DNA of 64,000 nt. Origin: Allobosea sp. ASV33 (GTDB lineage Bacteria > Pseudomonadota > Alphaproteobacteria > Rhizobiales > Beijerinckiaceae). Shown here one piece after another: positions 18,519 to 26,324 of the stretch (position 1 is the first letter of the stretch; each line of letters opens with the position of its first letter). A program made the translations under genes and the position numbers. A model generated the notes under the pieces. It did not search any database. It was not told where the DNA came from and worked only from the letters and a program-made list of their open reading frames with translations. The stretch is from assembly GCF_016428755.1 (NCBI RefSeq), contig NZ_JAELTI010000005.1, positions 1 through 64,000 on the forward strand, written 5' to 3'.

Positions 18519-19532
18519 TCAGTACGCCACCTTCCACATGTAGCGGCGGGTGGTCAGGGGCTGGTTCCGCAGCACCGAGAGATGCGCCGAGAAGCGCTTG
18601 AGCGCCGCCTGGAGGATATAGGGCGCCACGATCGGGCGGATGTCCGGGTCGATGCCCGCCATCGCGAACGCGCGGGAATCGTAGTTCATCACGCGCCCGG
18701 CATAGGTGTCACAGAACTTCACGACCCGCTCCATCAGGGGCCGGCTCGGATCCTCGCCGGTGATCAGGATCATCGGCGTCTGCTTGTCGACGATCTCGAA
18801 GGGGCCGTGGAAGAACTCGGCCGCCTCGATCGGGTAGCTGTGCAGCCAGAGCATCTCCATGAGGATGCAGACGCCGAAGACATAGGCCGTGGTGAAGCCT
18901 GGCCCCGAGGCAACATGGTAGATGCGGTCATCGCCCGCATAGGTTACGGCATCGGCTGCGGCGCGGGCCTCGTTCTGCTCGGCCGCAACGCACATCGCCG
19001 CGGGGAGCGCGTCGAGCGAGGCCAGAAGCTTCTCGCCGAGCGGCCAGCCTTCCCTGGCCGCCATCAGCCCGCCGATCAGCGCCTGCATCAGCATGAACAT
19101 CGCCGCGAAGGATTCACTGGTGTCGCCGACGAGGAAATGCCGCGGCACGGCCTGCGCAAGCGGCTTCTCGCCATATTGGCTGAAGGCGACGACCTGGCAG
19201 GGCCTGTCCCTGAGGAAATGCGCGGCGGCGACCGTCTCCGGCGTCGTGCCGGATTTGGAGGCGAGCAAGACCAGCGTGCGCTCGTTCAGCCGGGGCGGGT
19301 CGATCGCCATGAACTCGGCCGGGAAATAGCGGCGCACCTCGATGCCCGGCGAATAGCGCTCAAGCCAATACTGGATGCCGAGCATCGCACGGTTGGCCGA
19401 GCCGCAGGCGATCAGGTAGATGCGGTCGATCCCGGGGGCCAGTTCCTGTCCGAGCGCATAGGCTTTCGGCAGCGCGGCGCGGGTCGGCTCCAGCCCGGAC
19501 AGGATGGTGTCGCGGTCGAAGGCGATGGACAT
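18519..19532 (-). CDS. frlB: SIS-domain deglycase, fructoselysine-6-phosphate type (FrlB-like)
   Basis: A 337-residue double-SIS protein. The first domain has the sugar-phosphate signature LIACGSANRA (about 40-49) and LLASKSGTTPET (about 88-99). The second has IYHVASGPG and SYPIEAAEFFHGPFEIVD, with the conserved EFFHGP of glucosamine-6-P-synthase-like deglycases. The last residues TTRRYMWKVAY resemble the FrlB end. FrlB cleaves phosphorylated Amadori compounds to glucose 6-phosphate and an amine. It is the first gene of the operon that continues with frlD, hyuA and hyuB, and its control region carries the shared palindromes. Confidence 0.82.
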   Translation of the reverse strand: MSIAFDRDTILSGLEPTRAALPKAYALGQELAPGIDRIYLIACGSANRAMLGIQYWLERYSPGIEVRRYFPAEFMAIDPPRLNERTLVLLASKSGTTPETVAAAHFLRDRPCQVVAFSQYGEKPLAQAVPRHFLVGDTSESFAAMFMLMQALIGGLMAAREGWPLGEKLLASLDALPAAMCVAAEQNEARAAADAVTYAGDDRIYHVASGPGFTTAYVFGVCILMEMLWLHSYPIEAAEFFHGPFEIVDKQTPMILITGEDPSRPLMERVVKFCDTYAGRVMNYDSRAFAMAGIDPDIRPIVAPYILQAALKRFSAHLSVLRNQPLTTRRYMWKVAY

Positions 19533-19570
19533 GGACAGGCTCCCGAACGGGCTTACAATCAGGCGTCAGA

Positions 19571-19599
19571 ATTGGTATACACCAATTCCATATACCAAT
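19571..19599. promoter_or_regulatory. Double operator for the GntR/HutC regulator
   Basis: Two abutting sites lie between the divergent frlB-like and gntR genes. Site A is ATTGGTATACACCAAT (19571-19586), a near-perfect palindrome. Site B, TTCCATATACCAAT, overlaps it and ends at 19599 with one good half. The pattern TGGTnTAnACCA is that known for HutC-subfamily regulators (NagR/DasR type). Near-identical sites occur at 23589 and 23843. Position between the regulator and a divergent operon indicates autoregulation plus control of the deglycase operon. Confidence 0.8.
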
Positions 19600-19617
19600 C
19601 CCTGTCAAGCCTGATCC

Positions 19618-20493
19618 ATGCCGCCCAAACGCCCCTCCCGACCAACAGCGCTGCGCGACCGTTTCGCCTTGAAGGCGAAGAAGCCGCCGCGGCTCGGATT
19701 CCGACAACCGCGCGCCGCGAAAGGCTCGGGGACCGAGACTCCAGGCATTCCGAACCCACTCAAGGGTGTGAAGCCGATCTATGTCGAGGTGCAGGATTAC
19801 CTCCTCGACCTCATCGGCGCTCCTGATTACGGCCCGGGCGACCGGATTCCCTCGGAGCGGACGCTCGCCGACGCGCTCGGCATCAACCGGATGACGGTGC
19901 GCAAGGCGATCGACCGGCTGGTCGAGCGCAACGTGCTGGAACGCAACGGCACCAGCGGCACCCGCATCCCGCTGGTCCAGGTCTCACGTCCGATCGACGC
20001 GCCAGCCACGCTCGGCATCACCCGCATCATCCGCAACGCCGGCGGCGAGCCCGGCAGCAAGCTGCTGCATTTCGGCGAGGAAGCGGCGAGCGAAAGCATC
20101 GCGCAGCGTCTCGAACTGGCGCCCGGCGACGCGCTGATCATGGCGCGGCGCCTGCGCAGCGTGAACGACGAGGCCTTCTGCATCGAGACCAGCTACCTGC
20201 CAGCCGGCAGCGTGCCCGGCCTGTCGGCCGAGGACCTGCTTTCCGGCCAGTCGCTCTACGCGTTGCTGCAGCAGCGTTACGGCATCGAAATCAGCATCCG
20301 CGACCGCGAGATCAGCGTCGGCACCGCAACGGAGCGGGAGGCGCAATTGCTGGCGCTGGCGCCGGGCTCACCGACCCTGGTGCTGCGGATCGTGGCCCGC
20401 GACGGCGAAGGGCGGCCGGTCGAATACATGCGCTCGGTCAACCATCCCCATCACGTCGTCTTCCGCAGCTCTGCCCCTCCTCCCCGCGCCTGA
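19618..20493 (+). CDS. GntR-family (HutC/UTRA) transcriptional regulator of the Amadori island
   Basis: A 291-residue regulator: a GntR winged helix with the recognition region PSERTLADALGINRMTVRKA (78-97), then a UTRA effector domain of the HutC type (about 130-280; ESIAQRLELAPGDALIMARRLR, IETSYLPAG, REISVGTATEREAQLLAL). HutC-type UTRA domains bind small catabolites such as sugar phosphates, and a phosphorylated fructosamine would fit here. The first 50 residues are an unusual basic, proline-rich extension; a GTG at 19768 (VKPIYVEVQ) would remove it and give a standard length. It shares its control region with the deglycase operon. Confidence 0.88.
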   Translation: MPPKRPSRPTALRDRFALKAKKPPRLGFRQPRAAKGSGTETPGIPNPLKGVKPIYVEVQDYLLDLIGAPDYGPGDRIPSERTLADALGINRMTVRKAIDRLVERNVLERNGTSGTRIPLVQVSRPIDAPATLGITRIIRNAGGEPGSKLLHFGEEAASESIAQRLELAPGDALIMARRLRSVNDEAFCIETSYLPAGSVPGLSAEDLLSGQSLYALLQQRYGIEISIRDREISVGTATEREAQLLALAPGSPTLVLRIVARDGEGRPVEYMRSVNHPHHVVFRSSAPPPRA

Positions 20494-20542
20494 ACGACGT
20501 CAAGCAGCCTTCCTCCTCCCCTTCCGCCGCCGGAGCCACCTG

Positions 20543-21862
20543 TTGGGCATCACCATCGAAACCATCGAGCCGGACCCGTCCGTTCCGGCCGCCAGCGACG
20601 TCGTGGTGATCGGCGGCGGCATCATCGGCATCACGACGGCACTGTTTCTGGCGCGCGAGGGCATTTCGGTCACGGTCTGCGAGAAGGGCGAGGTCGGCCA
20701 CGAGCAGTCCGGGCGCAACTGGGGCTGGGTCCGCGTCATGGGGCGCGACCCCGGCGAGATCCCGCTCGGGCTGGAAAGCATGCGGCTCTGGGAGGATATG
20801 GACCGGCTCGTCGGCGGCGATACCGGCTTCACCCGCTCCGGCGTCGTCTATGTCGCGGATACCCCGGCGAAGCTCGCCGAACACGAAGCCTGGCTGGAAC
20901 ACGCCAAGACCTACCAGCTCGACTCGCGCCTGCTCAGCACGCGCGAGCTCGACGCCGTCATGCCCGGCGGCAAGCGCGCCTTCGCCGGGGCGATGTTCAC
21001 GCCGAGCGATGCCCGCGCCGAGCCGCAGAAGGCCGTGCCGGCGATGGCGCGGGCGCTGCGCCGCCATGGCGGAACCGTCCTGACGCGCTGCGCGGTGCGC
21101 GGCATCGAGACGGCGGGCGGGCGCGTCAGCGCCGTCGTCACCGAGCGCGGGCGGATCGCCTGCCAGCGCGTCGTGCTGGCGGGCGGGGCCTGGTCGCGCC
21201 TCTTCCTCGGCAATCTCGGCATCGACCTGCCGGCGCTCAAGGTGCTGGGCTCGGTGTTCCGGACCGAGCCGCTCGACGGCCCGCCGATCCATGCGCTCGG
21301 AGCCTCCGACTTCGCCTTCCGCAGGCGACAGGATGGTGGCTATACCATCGCCCATCGCGGGGCGAGCGTGGCCGAGATCGTGCCGGACAGCTTCCGGCTG
21401 CTGTTCGATTTCCTGCCGTCCTTCGTCCGGCAGCGCCATGAGTTGCGGCTGCGGATCGGCGAGCGCTTCATCGAGGAGGCGCGCCGGAAGACAAGCTGGT
21501 CGCTCGACGAGGCAACGCCCTTCGAGCAGACGCGCATCCTCGATCCCAAGCCGTCCGCGCCCATCCTGGAAGAGGCCAAGCGCAACCTGATCGCCGCCTT
21601 CCCTGCCTTCGCCGGCCTCAGGATCAAGGAGAGCTGGGGCGGGCTGATCGACGCGACGCCCGATGCCGTGCCGATCATCGGCGAAGTGCCGCGCCTGCCG
21701 GGCTTCTTCCTCGCCACGGGCTTCTCCGGCCATGGCTTCGGCATCGGCCCCGGCGCCGGCCGCCTGATCGCCGACCTCGTCAGCGGCCGGACGCCGATGA
21801 TCGATCCGAAGCCGTTTAGGCTGGAGCGGTTTTCACGGCTGGAGCGGACGACGCGCGTATGA
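20543..21862 (+). CDS. FAD-dependent oxidoreductase, DAO family (amine/amino acid oxidase-like) 1
   Basis: A 439-residue DAO-superfamily flavoprotein. The dinucleotide-binding motif GGGIIG lies at about 24-29, followed by a QSGRNWGWVR stretch where covalent or tight FAD contacts occur in this family. The C-terminal FAD-contact motif is GFSGHGFGIGPGAG (about 394-407). The start is TTG at 20543 with GGAG seven bases before it. DAO enzymes oxidise secondary or primary amines to imines; amadoriases that act on fructosyl amino acids belong to this superfamily, which fits the neighbours. It follows gntR by 49 bases. Confidence 0.85.
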   Translation: MGITIETIEPDPSVPAASDVVVIGGGIIGITTALFLAREGISVTVCEKGEVGHEQSGRNWGWVRVMGRDPGEIPLGLESMRLWEDMDRLVGGDTGFTRSGVVYVADTPAKLAEHEAWLEHAKTYQLDSRLLSTRELDAVMPGGKRAFAGAMFTPSDARAEPQKAVPAMARALRRHGGTVLTRCAVRGIETAGGRVSAVVTERGRIACQRVVLAGGAWSRLFLGNLGIDLPALKVLGSVFRTEPLDGPPIHALGASDFAFRRRQDGGYTIAHRGASVAEIVPDSFRLLFDFLPSFVRQRHELRLRIGERFIEEARRKTSWSLDEATPFEQTRILDPKPSAPILEEAKRNLIAAFPAFAGLRIKESWGGLIDATPDAVPIIGEVPRLPGFFLATGFSGHGFGIGPGAGRLIADLVSGRTPMIDPKPFRLERFSRLERTTRV

Positions 21863-21875
21863 CGGCTTCCTCATC

Positions 21876-21969
21876 GTCATTCCGGACAAGCCGCAAAGCG
21901 GCGCCGATCCGGAATCCATCGTAAGGTTTAGGCGCTCTACGATGGATTCCGGGTCAAGCCCGGAATGAC
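21876..21969. repeat. Dispersed palindromic repeat, copy 2
   Basis: A 94-base element with ends GTCATTCCGG and CGGAATGAC and a perfect inner 15-bp inverted repeat (CCGGAATCCATCGTA at 21909-21923, complement at 21938-21952). It lies between two converging genes, the FAD oxidoreductase (+) and the binding protein (-), where it may act as a bidirectional terminator. Its T-for-C changes are compensated on both arms, so the pairing is conserved. Confidence 0.85.
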
Positions 21970-22006
21970 GGCGTGTTTCCGATGCAGGACGGAAGGCGCC
22001 GACCCT

Positions 22007-23533
22007 TCAGGCCAGCGCCGCCTCGTCCAGCGAATAGGCCGAGAAGAAGTTCGTTCCGCCCGGATAGCATTTGAAGCCGCTGAGCCCCTTCACCATCGCA
22101 TAGCCCTGCGAGCGCCAGGCGAGGCCGACGAGGGGTGCCTGCTCCAGAGCGTTTTTCTCCAGATCGGCATAGATCGCCTTGCGTTTGGCCGCGTCGAACT
22201 CGGCGCGCCCCTTGGCGAAGAGCGCGTGCATTTCGGGCGTCGGGATCTGCCAACTGCGCGCCATGTTGGCCGGCAGGTCGCCGTCAATCAGCGGGGCCAA
22301 GCCGTCTGGGTCGTTGTTGTCGGCGGTGGTGCCCTGCACCATGAAGTCGTAGCGGCCCTTGCCGGCGAGATCGACGCGCGCCGCCCAGTCCGGCAGGTTC
22401 AGGGTCACCTGGATGCCGATTTCGGCGAGATTGGCCTGCACGACCTCGGCGGTCGACTTGTGCATGCCGTATTGCGCGGTCGAGAGCAGCGTGCAGGGGA
22501 AGCCGTTGGGCACGCCTGCCTCGGCCATCAGCTTCTTCGCCTTGGCCGGATCGTAGTTCCAGTATTCCGAACGCGCCTTGTCGAAATAGGGGCTGCTCGA
22601 CGGGATCGGGATGCCCTCGAGCTTGCTGCCGCGGCCGAAGAATGCGGCCTGCACGATCTCGTCGCGGCGGATGGCATGGGCCACCGCCTGGCGCAGGCGC
22701 ACATCCTTGAAAGGTCCGGCACCGCCGTTGAAATTGAGGCCCATGAAGGGGCCGTCGGCGGCGACGAGCCGCAGGCGCGCGTCCTTCTCGATCGTGGCCA
22801 TGGATTGCCAGGGCACATATTCGATCAGGTCGATATCGCCGGCCTGAAGGGCGGCGACACGCAGGTTCTCATCGGCATAGGCGACGAGCTTGATGCCGTC
22901 GAGCTTCGGCAGGCCCGGCTTGTAGTATTTGTCGAATTTCACGACCTCGATCGAGGCGCCGCGTTCCTGGCCCTTGATCATGAACGGCCCCGCGCCGACG
23001 CCGAGCCCGGCGCGGCCCTCGATCGAATCCTTGGCGATGATCGGCATATGCGGGCTGGCCAGCCAGATCGGCAGCGTGACCGTCGGCTGCTTCATGACGA
23101 TGCGGACGGTGCGGGGGTCGGGAGTCTCGATGCGCTCGACACCGCCGAACTCGGCCTTCATGAAGGCGGTCGAGTTGGGCGCGGCGACCTGCTCCAGCGT
23201 CCATTTCACGTCCTCGGCCGTGACCGGCTTGCCGTTCTGGAAGGTGGCCTGGCGCAGCTTGAAGACCCAGGCTGTCTCGCCCTCCCGTTGCCAGGACTCC
23301 GCGAGTTCCGGCCGGACTTCGCCGTTCTCGTCGAAGCCGGTCAGGCCGCGGAAGATCAGCAGCTTGACGGTCAGCGCCGCCGTGCCGGTATGGAGCCAGG
23401 GCTGGAGGCTGGGCGGAAAGCTCGACAGGCCGAAGCGGAGTACCTTGCCGGCGGCTTGCGCATGGGCCCGCAAGCCCAGGAGAGGCAGCGCTGCGCCGGC
23501 AGCGAGCACAGAGCGACGAGAGATCGGCTGCAT
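22007..23533 (-). CDS. ABC transporter substrate-binding protein, family 5 (peptide/opine type), Tat signal
   Basis: A 508-residue periplasmic receptor of the DppA/OppA family. The N terminus MQPISRRSVLAAGAALPLLG is a twin-arginine signal, cleaved near AHAQA. The mature protein has the SBP_bac_5 pattern: ESWQREGETAWVFKLRQATFQNGKPVTAEDV and a KLRQAVAHAIRRDEI-like segment (about 240-255). It has no permease beside it, but a complete dipeptide-type importer with its own receptor is encoded at 26325-31745, so this may be an alternative receptor for it. A copy of the operator lies 56 bases upstream of its start. Confidence 0.88.
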   Translation of the reverse strand: MQPISRRSVLAAGAALPLLGLRAHAQAAGKVLRFGLSSFPPSLQPWLHTGTAALTVKLLIFRGLTGFDENGEVRPELAESWQREGETAWVFKLRQATFQNGKPVTAEDVKWTLEQVAAPNSTAFMKAEFGGVERIETPDPRTVRIVMKQPTVTLPIWLASPHMPIIAKDSIEGRAGLGVGAGPFMIKGQERGASIEVVKFDKYYKPGLPKLDGIKLVAYADENLRVAALQAGDIDLIEYVPWQSMATIEKDARLRLVAADGPFMGLNFNGGAGPFKDVRLRQAVAHAIRRDEIVQAAFFGRGSKLEGIPIPSSSPYFDKARSEYWNYDPAKAKKLMAEAGVPNGFPCTLLSTAQYGMHKSTAEVVQANLAEIGIQVTLNLPDWAARVDLAGKGRYDFMVQGTTADNNDPDGLAPLIDGDLPANMARSWQIPTPEMHALFAKGRAEFDAAKRKAIYADLEKNALEQAPLVGLAWRSQGYAMVKGLSGFKCYPGGTNFFSAYSLDEAALA

Positions 23534-23588
23534 CGGATACCCCTCTCTATTTTTTGGCGGCCTGGACGGCCGAGAAAGCAGAATGATT

Positions 23589-23600
23589 TGGTATATACCA
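23589..23600. promoter_or_regulatory. GntR/HutC operator, copy by the binding-protein gene
   Basis: TGGTATATACCA is an exact palindrome, 56 bases upstream of the leftward binding-protein ATG at 23533. It is the same motif as at 19571 apart from the central base. The position is compatible with overlap of a promoter, so repression by the island's GntR regulator is likely. Confidence 0.78.
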
Positions 23601-23683
23601 GCTTGTCAATGCTTCCCTTTGGTCCGCTCGACCAGCTCTGCATGAGCCTCTCGAAGCCGGAAAAGACACCGCTTCGGCGGGAT

Positions 23684-23698
23684 CATTCTCTGAGAATG
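23684..23698. promoter_or_regulatory. Palindrome CATTCTC-T-GAGAATG
   Basis: A perfect 7+1+7 inverted repeat between the two GntR operators in the divergent region. It does not resemble those operators and could be a site for another regulator. It could also be chance; no second copy was noticed. Confidence 0.35.
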
Positions 23699-23842
23699 CG
23701 ACCGCAGCGGGCTTTTCTTGCGCCCATTGGCGCAGAGCCGGACATTCATGTCGCGTTGCATCGGGTCAGCGCGACGCCGGTGGCGGCACGGCCATCGCGC
23801 ATCCCGCCCGATCATGTCCTTGACAGCCCGAGACTCCTCGAA

Positions 23843-23854
23843 TGGTATACACCA
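23843..23854. promoter_or_regulatory. GntR/HutC operator, copy by ridA
   Basis: TGGTATACACCA lies inside AATGGTATACACCAATT (23841-23857). The core is identical to site A at 19571, and it is about 70 bases upstream of the ridA start at 23925. It places the ridA-oxidase-SDR-transporter operon in the same regulon as the deglycase operon. Confidence 0.8.
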
Positions 23855-23924
23855 ATTCTTGCTATTGGTTGCCTGCCGGCTCAAAAGCCGCCGACAGAGC
23901 GGGCCGAGCCTTTCGGAGAGCGTC

Positions 23925-24353
23925 ATGAGCGAGATCGTCAAAGTCAAATCCGGCAGCAAATACGAGACGCTGAACAGCTATTCGCGCGTCGTCGTCGCCG
24001 GGGACATGATCTTCGTCTCGAACACGGCGGGTCGGAACTACAAGACCCGCGCCATCGCGCCCGACGCCAAGGGCCAGGCCGAACAGGCCTTCCGCAATAT
24101 CGAGGGCGCGCTTGCCGCCGTCGGCGCCTCGCTCAGGGATGTCGTCGCGGTGAAGGTCTTCGTGCCGGATATCGCCGATATGGACGCGGTCAATGAGGTC
24201 GTCGGCGCCAAGTTCAGGGATATCGACCCGGCGAATACCACGACCTGCACGCCGCTCGGCCAGCCCGAGCTCAAGGTCGAATTCGAGGTCACCGCCTATA
24301 AGCGGCGCAATCCGGGCCAGCCCGAGCAGCGCATCAGCGTCGACCTGTCCTGA
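23925..24353 (+). CDS. RidA-family (YjgF/Rid) enamine/imine deaminase
   Basis: A 142-residue Rid protein. The ATG at 23925 follows CGGAGAG and gives the usual start. Family features are GDMIFVSNTAGRN (about 26-38), QAEQAFRNIEGALAAVGAS (about 51-69), the VAVKVFVPD strand and the NTTTCTPLGQPELKVEFEV segment near 104-122. The arginine of archetypal RidA (R105) is not evident at the expected TAVxxRxxLP site, so it belongs to another Rid subgroup. Rid proteins hydrolyse reactive imines, which are the products of the FAD oxidase encoded 15 bases downstream. Confidence 0.85.
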   Translation: MSEIVKVKSGSKYETLNSYSRVVVAGDMIFVSNTAGRNYKTRAIAPDAKGQAEQAFRNIEGALAAVGASLRDVVAVKVFVPDIADMDAVNEVVGAKFRDIDPANTTTCTPLGQPELKVEFEVTAYKRRNPGQPEQRISVDLS

Positions 24354-24367
24354 AGCCGGGCGCCGCC

Positions 24368-25525
24368 ATGCCGGACGTCGTCATCGTCGGGGGTGGGATC
24401 AGCGGGGTTTCGGCCGCCTACGAGATCGCGCGGGCCGGCCATTCCGTGACGCTGCTGGAAGCGCGCAATCTCGCGGCGATGGCGTCGAGCTGGACGCTCG
24501 GTGGCGTCCGCCAATCCGGCCGCGATCCCGCCGAATTGCCGCTGGCGAAGGCGGCGGTCGAGCGCTGGGGCGGGCTCGACGAAGAGCTCGGCGCACCGAC
24601 CGGCTATCGCCGCCACGGCAATCTGCGGCTGGCGCGGACCGAAGCGGAAGTGACGGTCATCCGCGAGCTGGTCGTGCAGCAGGGCAAGCTGGGCCTGACC
24701 ATCGAATACCTGCCCGACAACGCCGCGATCCGCGCCAGGGCCCCGGCGATCGGGCCCGGCATCCTCGCCGCCTCCTTCTGCCCGGGCGACGGCCATGCCG
24801 ATCCGGTGCCTGCCGTGCGAGCCTATGCCGAGGCTGGCCGCCGGCATGGCGCCGTGACCCACGAAGGCGTGCCGGTTCGCGCGCTGACCAGCTCGGGCGA
24901 AAGGGTCACCGGCGTCGAGACGTCGAGCGGCGAAACCATCTCCGCTGACCGCGTCATCCTGGCGACCGGCATCCATGCGCCCGAGCTGCTGGGGCCGCTC
25001 GGCCTTGCCCTGCCGCTGATCGTCAAGCTCGTCTGCGTCATGCAGAGCGTGCCGCTGCCGCCCTTGCTCGCCCCGGTCTTCGGCGTCGCCAACGCGGATT
25101 GCGCCGGGCGGCAGGAGATCGACGGGCGCCTGCGCGTCACCACCGGCATCGGCGACTGGCCGCATGATCCCACGAGCTGGACCGAAGCTTCGCTCGCCCC
25201 GCGCAGCCGCGATATCGCGGCGCTGATCGCCCGCACGACGCTGGTTCTGCCGGCGCTGGCGGAAGCCGGCATCGCCCGGCTCTGGGGCGGATTGATCGAT
25301 CTGACGCCGGACGCCCTGCCCGCGATCGATGCCGAGACCGGATTGGAAGGACTCGTCGTCGCCGCCGGCTTCTCCGGGCACGGCTTCGGCATCGGCCCGG
25401 TCACCGGCGAGATCCTGGCCGATCTCGCCCTGGGACGGCGACCCCGCTTCGATCTTTCGCCTTTCCGGCTGAACCGCTTCGCCGAGGGCACCCGACCGGC
25501 TGCCGAACTCACCTTGCACGGATAG
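24368..25525 (+). CDS. FAD-dependent oxidoreductase, DAO family 2
   Basis: A 385-residue DAO-superfamily flavoprotein. GGGISG is at about 8-13, VTLLEARNLAAMASSWTLGG follows, and the C-terminal FAD motif GFSGHGFGIGP lies near residues 336-346. The second half also carries IARLWGGLIDLTPDALPAID. It is a paralogue of the oxidase at 20543, with the same end motif. It presumably oxidises an amine or amino acid derivative to an imine, passed to the RidA protein encoded just upstream. The exact substrate is unknown. Confidence 0.85.
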   Translation: MPDVVIVGGGISGVSAAYEIARAGHSVTLLEARNLAAMASSWTLGGVRQSGRDPAELPLAKAAVERWGGLDEELGAPTGYRRHGNLRLARTEAEVTVIRELVVQQGKLGLTIEYLPDNAAIRARAPAIGPGILAASFCPGDGHADPVPAVRAYAEAGRRHGAVTHEGVPVRALTSSGERVTGVETSSGETISADRVILATGIHAPELLGPLGLALPLIVKLVCVMQSVPLPPLLAPVFGVANADCAGRQEIDGRLRVTTGIGDWPHDPTSWTEASLAPRSRDIAALIARTTLVLPALAEAGIARLWGGLIDLTPDALPAIDAETGLEGLVVAAGFSGHGFGIGPVTGEILADLALGRRPRFDLSPFRLNRFAEGTRPAAELTLHG

Positions 25526-25539
25526 GAAATCGCCCCGCC

Positions 25540-26253
25540 ATGCTGCCTCCCGATGGACGCGTCATCCTGATCTCCGGCGCCAATCGCGGCATCGGCCGCG
25601 CCATCGCCGAATTGCTGCACGAACAAGGCTACAGCCTCAGCCTCGGCGGGCGCGATCTGAACTCATTGAAGACGATGAGCGCCGAATGGGACCCGTCGCG
25701 TCTCCATGTCGCGCGCTATGGTGCCACCGACTGGACGAGCCACCGCGCCTGGGTCGATGCAGCCGCGGCCCGCTTCGGCCGGATCGACGGGCTCGTCAAC
25801 AATGCCGGCATGAGCAGCCACATGACCCTGCGCGCGCCTGATGAAGCGACGCTCGACGCGATCTGGGCGGCGAACTGCAAGGGGCCGCTCAACCTGATCC
25901 ATTGCGCGCTACCGCATCTCGAAGCCTGCGGCGCCGGGCGCATCGTCAATGTCGCCTCGATGTCGGGCAAGCGCGTGCGTAACGACCATGTCGCCTACAA
26001 CATGACCAAGCATGCGATGATCGCGCTCAACCACGCGGCGCGGCGCATCGCCTGGGACAAGGGCGTGCGCGCGACGGCGCTGTGCCCGTCCTTCGTGCGC
26101 ACCGACATGACGGCCGCGAGCACCGCGCTACCGCCGGAAGCGATGACCCAGCCGGCCGATCTCGCCGAACTGGTTGCCACCGTCCTGGCGCTGCCCAACA
26201 ATGCCACCGTCGCGGAATTGCTGGTTAATTGCAGGCTGGAGGACACGCTTTAG
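25540..26253 (+). CDS. Short-chain dehydrogenase/reductase (SDR)
   Basis: A 237-residue classical SDR. The nucleotide motif is GANRGIGRA (about 14-22), with NNAG at 88-91, the catalytic serine in VNVASMSG (about 138) and the YNMTK motif (Y150, K154). The start ATG is 14 bases after the oxidase stop. It probably reduces or oxidises a carbonyl intermediate of the pathway. No specific substrate can be deduced. Confidence 0.88.
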   Translation: MLPPDGRVILISGANRGIGRAIAELLHEQGYSLSLGGRDLNSLKTMSAEWDPSRLHVARYGATDWTSHRAWVDAAAARFGRIDGLVNNAGMSSHMTLRAPDEATLDAIWAANCKGPLNLIHCALPHLEACGAGRIVNVASMSGKRVRNDHVAYNMTKHAMIALNHAARRIAWDKGVRATALCPSFVRTDMTAASTALPPEAMTQPADLAELVATVLALPNNATVAELLVNCRLEDTL

Positions 26254-26324
26254 CAACGGCGCCGGGAGAGCGCCGCCACCCGATCTCGATCATCACGCTC
26301 AACGACAAAAGCAGGGGAAGAGCC

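Larger units (their letters stand above)
23534..23924. other. Divergent control region between the binding protein and ridA (391 bases)
   Basis: There is no convincing gene here. The region starts divergent transcription of the binding-protein gene (leftward) and the ridA operon (rightward). It holds two copies of the TGGTATAYACCA palindrome, one close to each gene, and a separate 15-base palindrome near the middle. It is richer in A and T than the flanking genes around the operator copies. Confidence 0.75.

Noticed and set aside
21965-24196. 743-codon plus-strand frame opposite the binding-protein gene
   Set aside because: It spans a certain minus-strand gene, the divergent control region and part of ridA in another frame. 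Composition is that of an antisense shadow.
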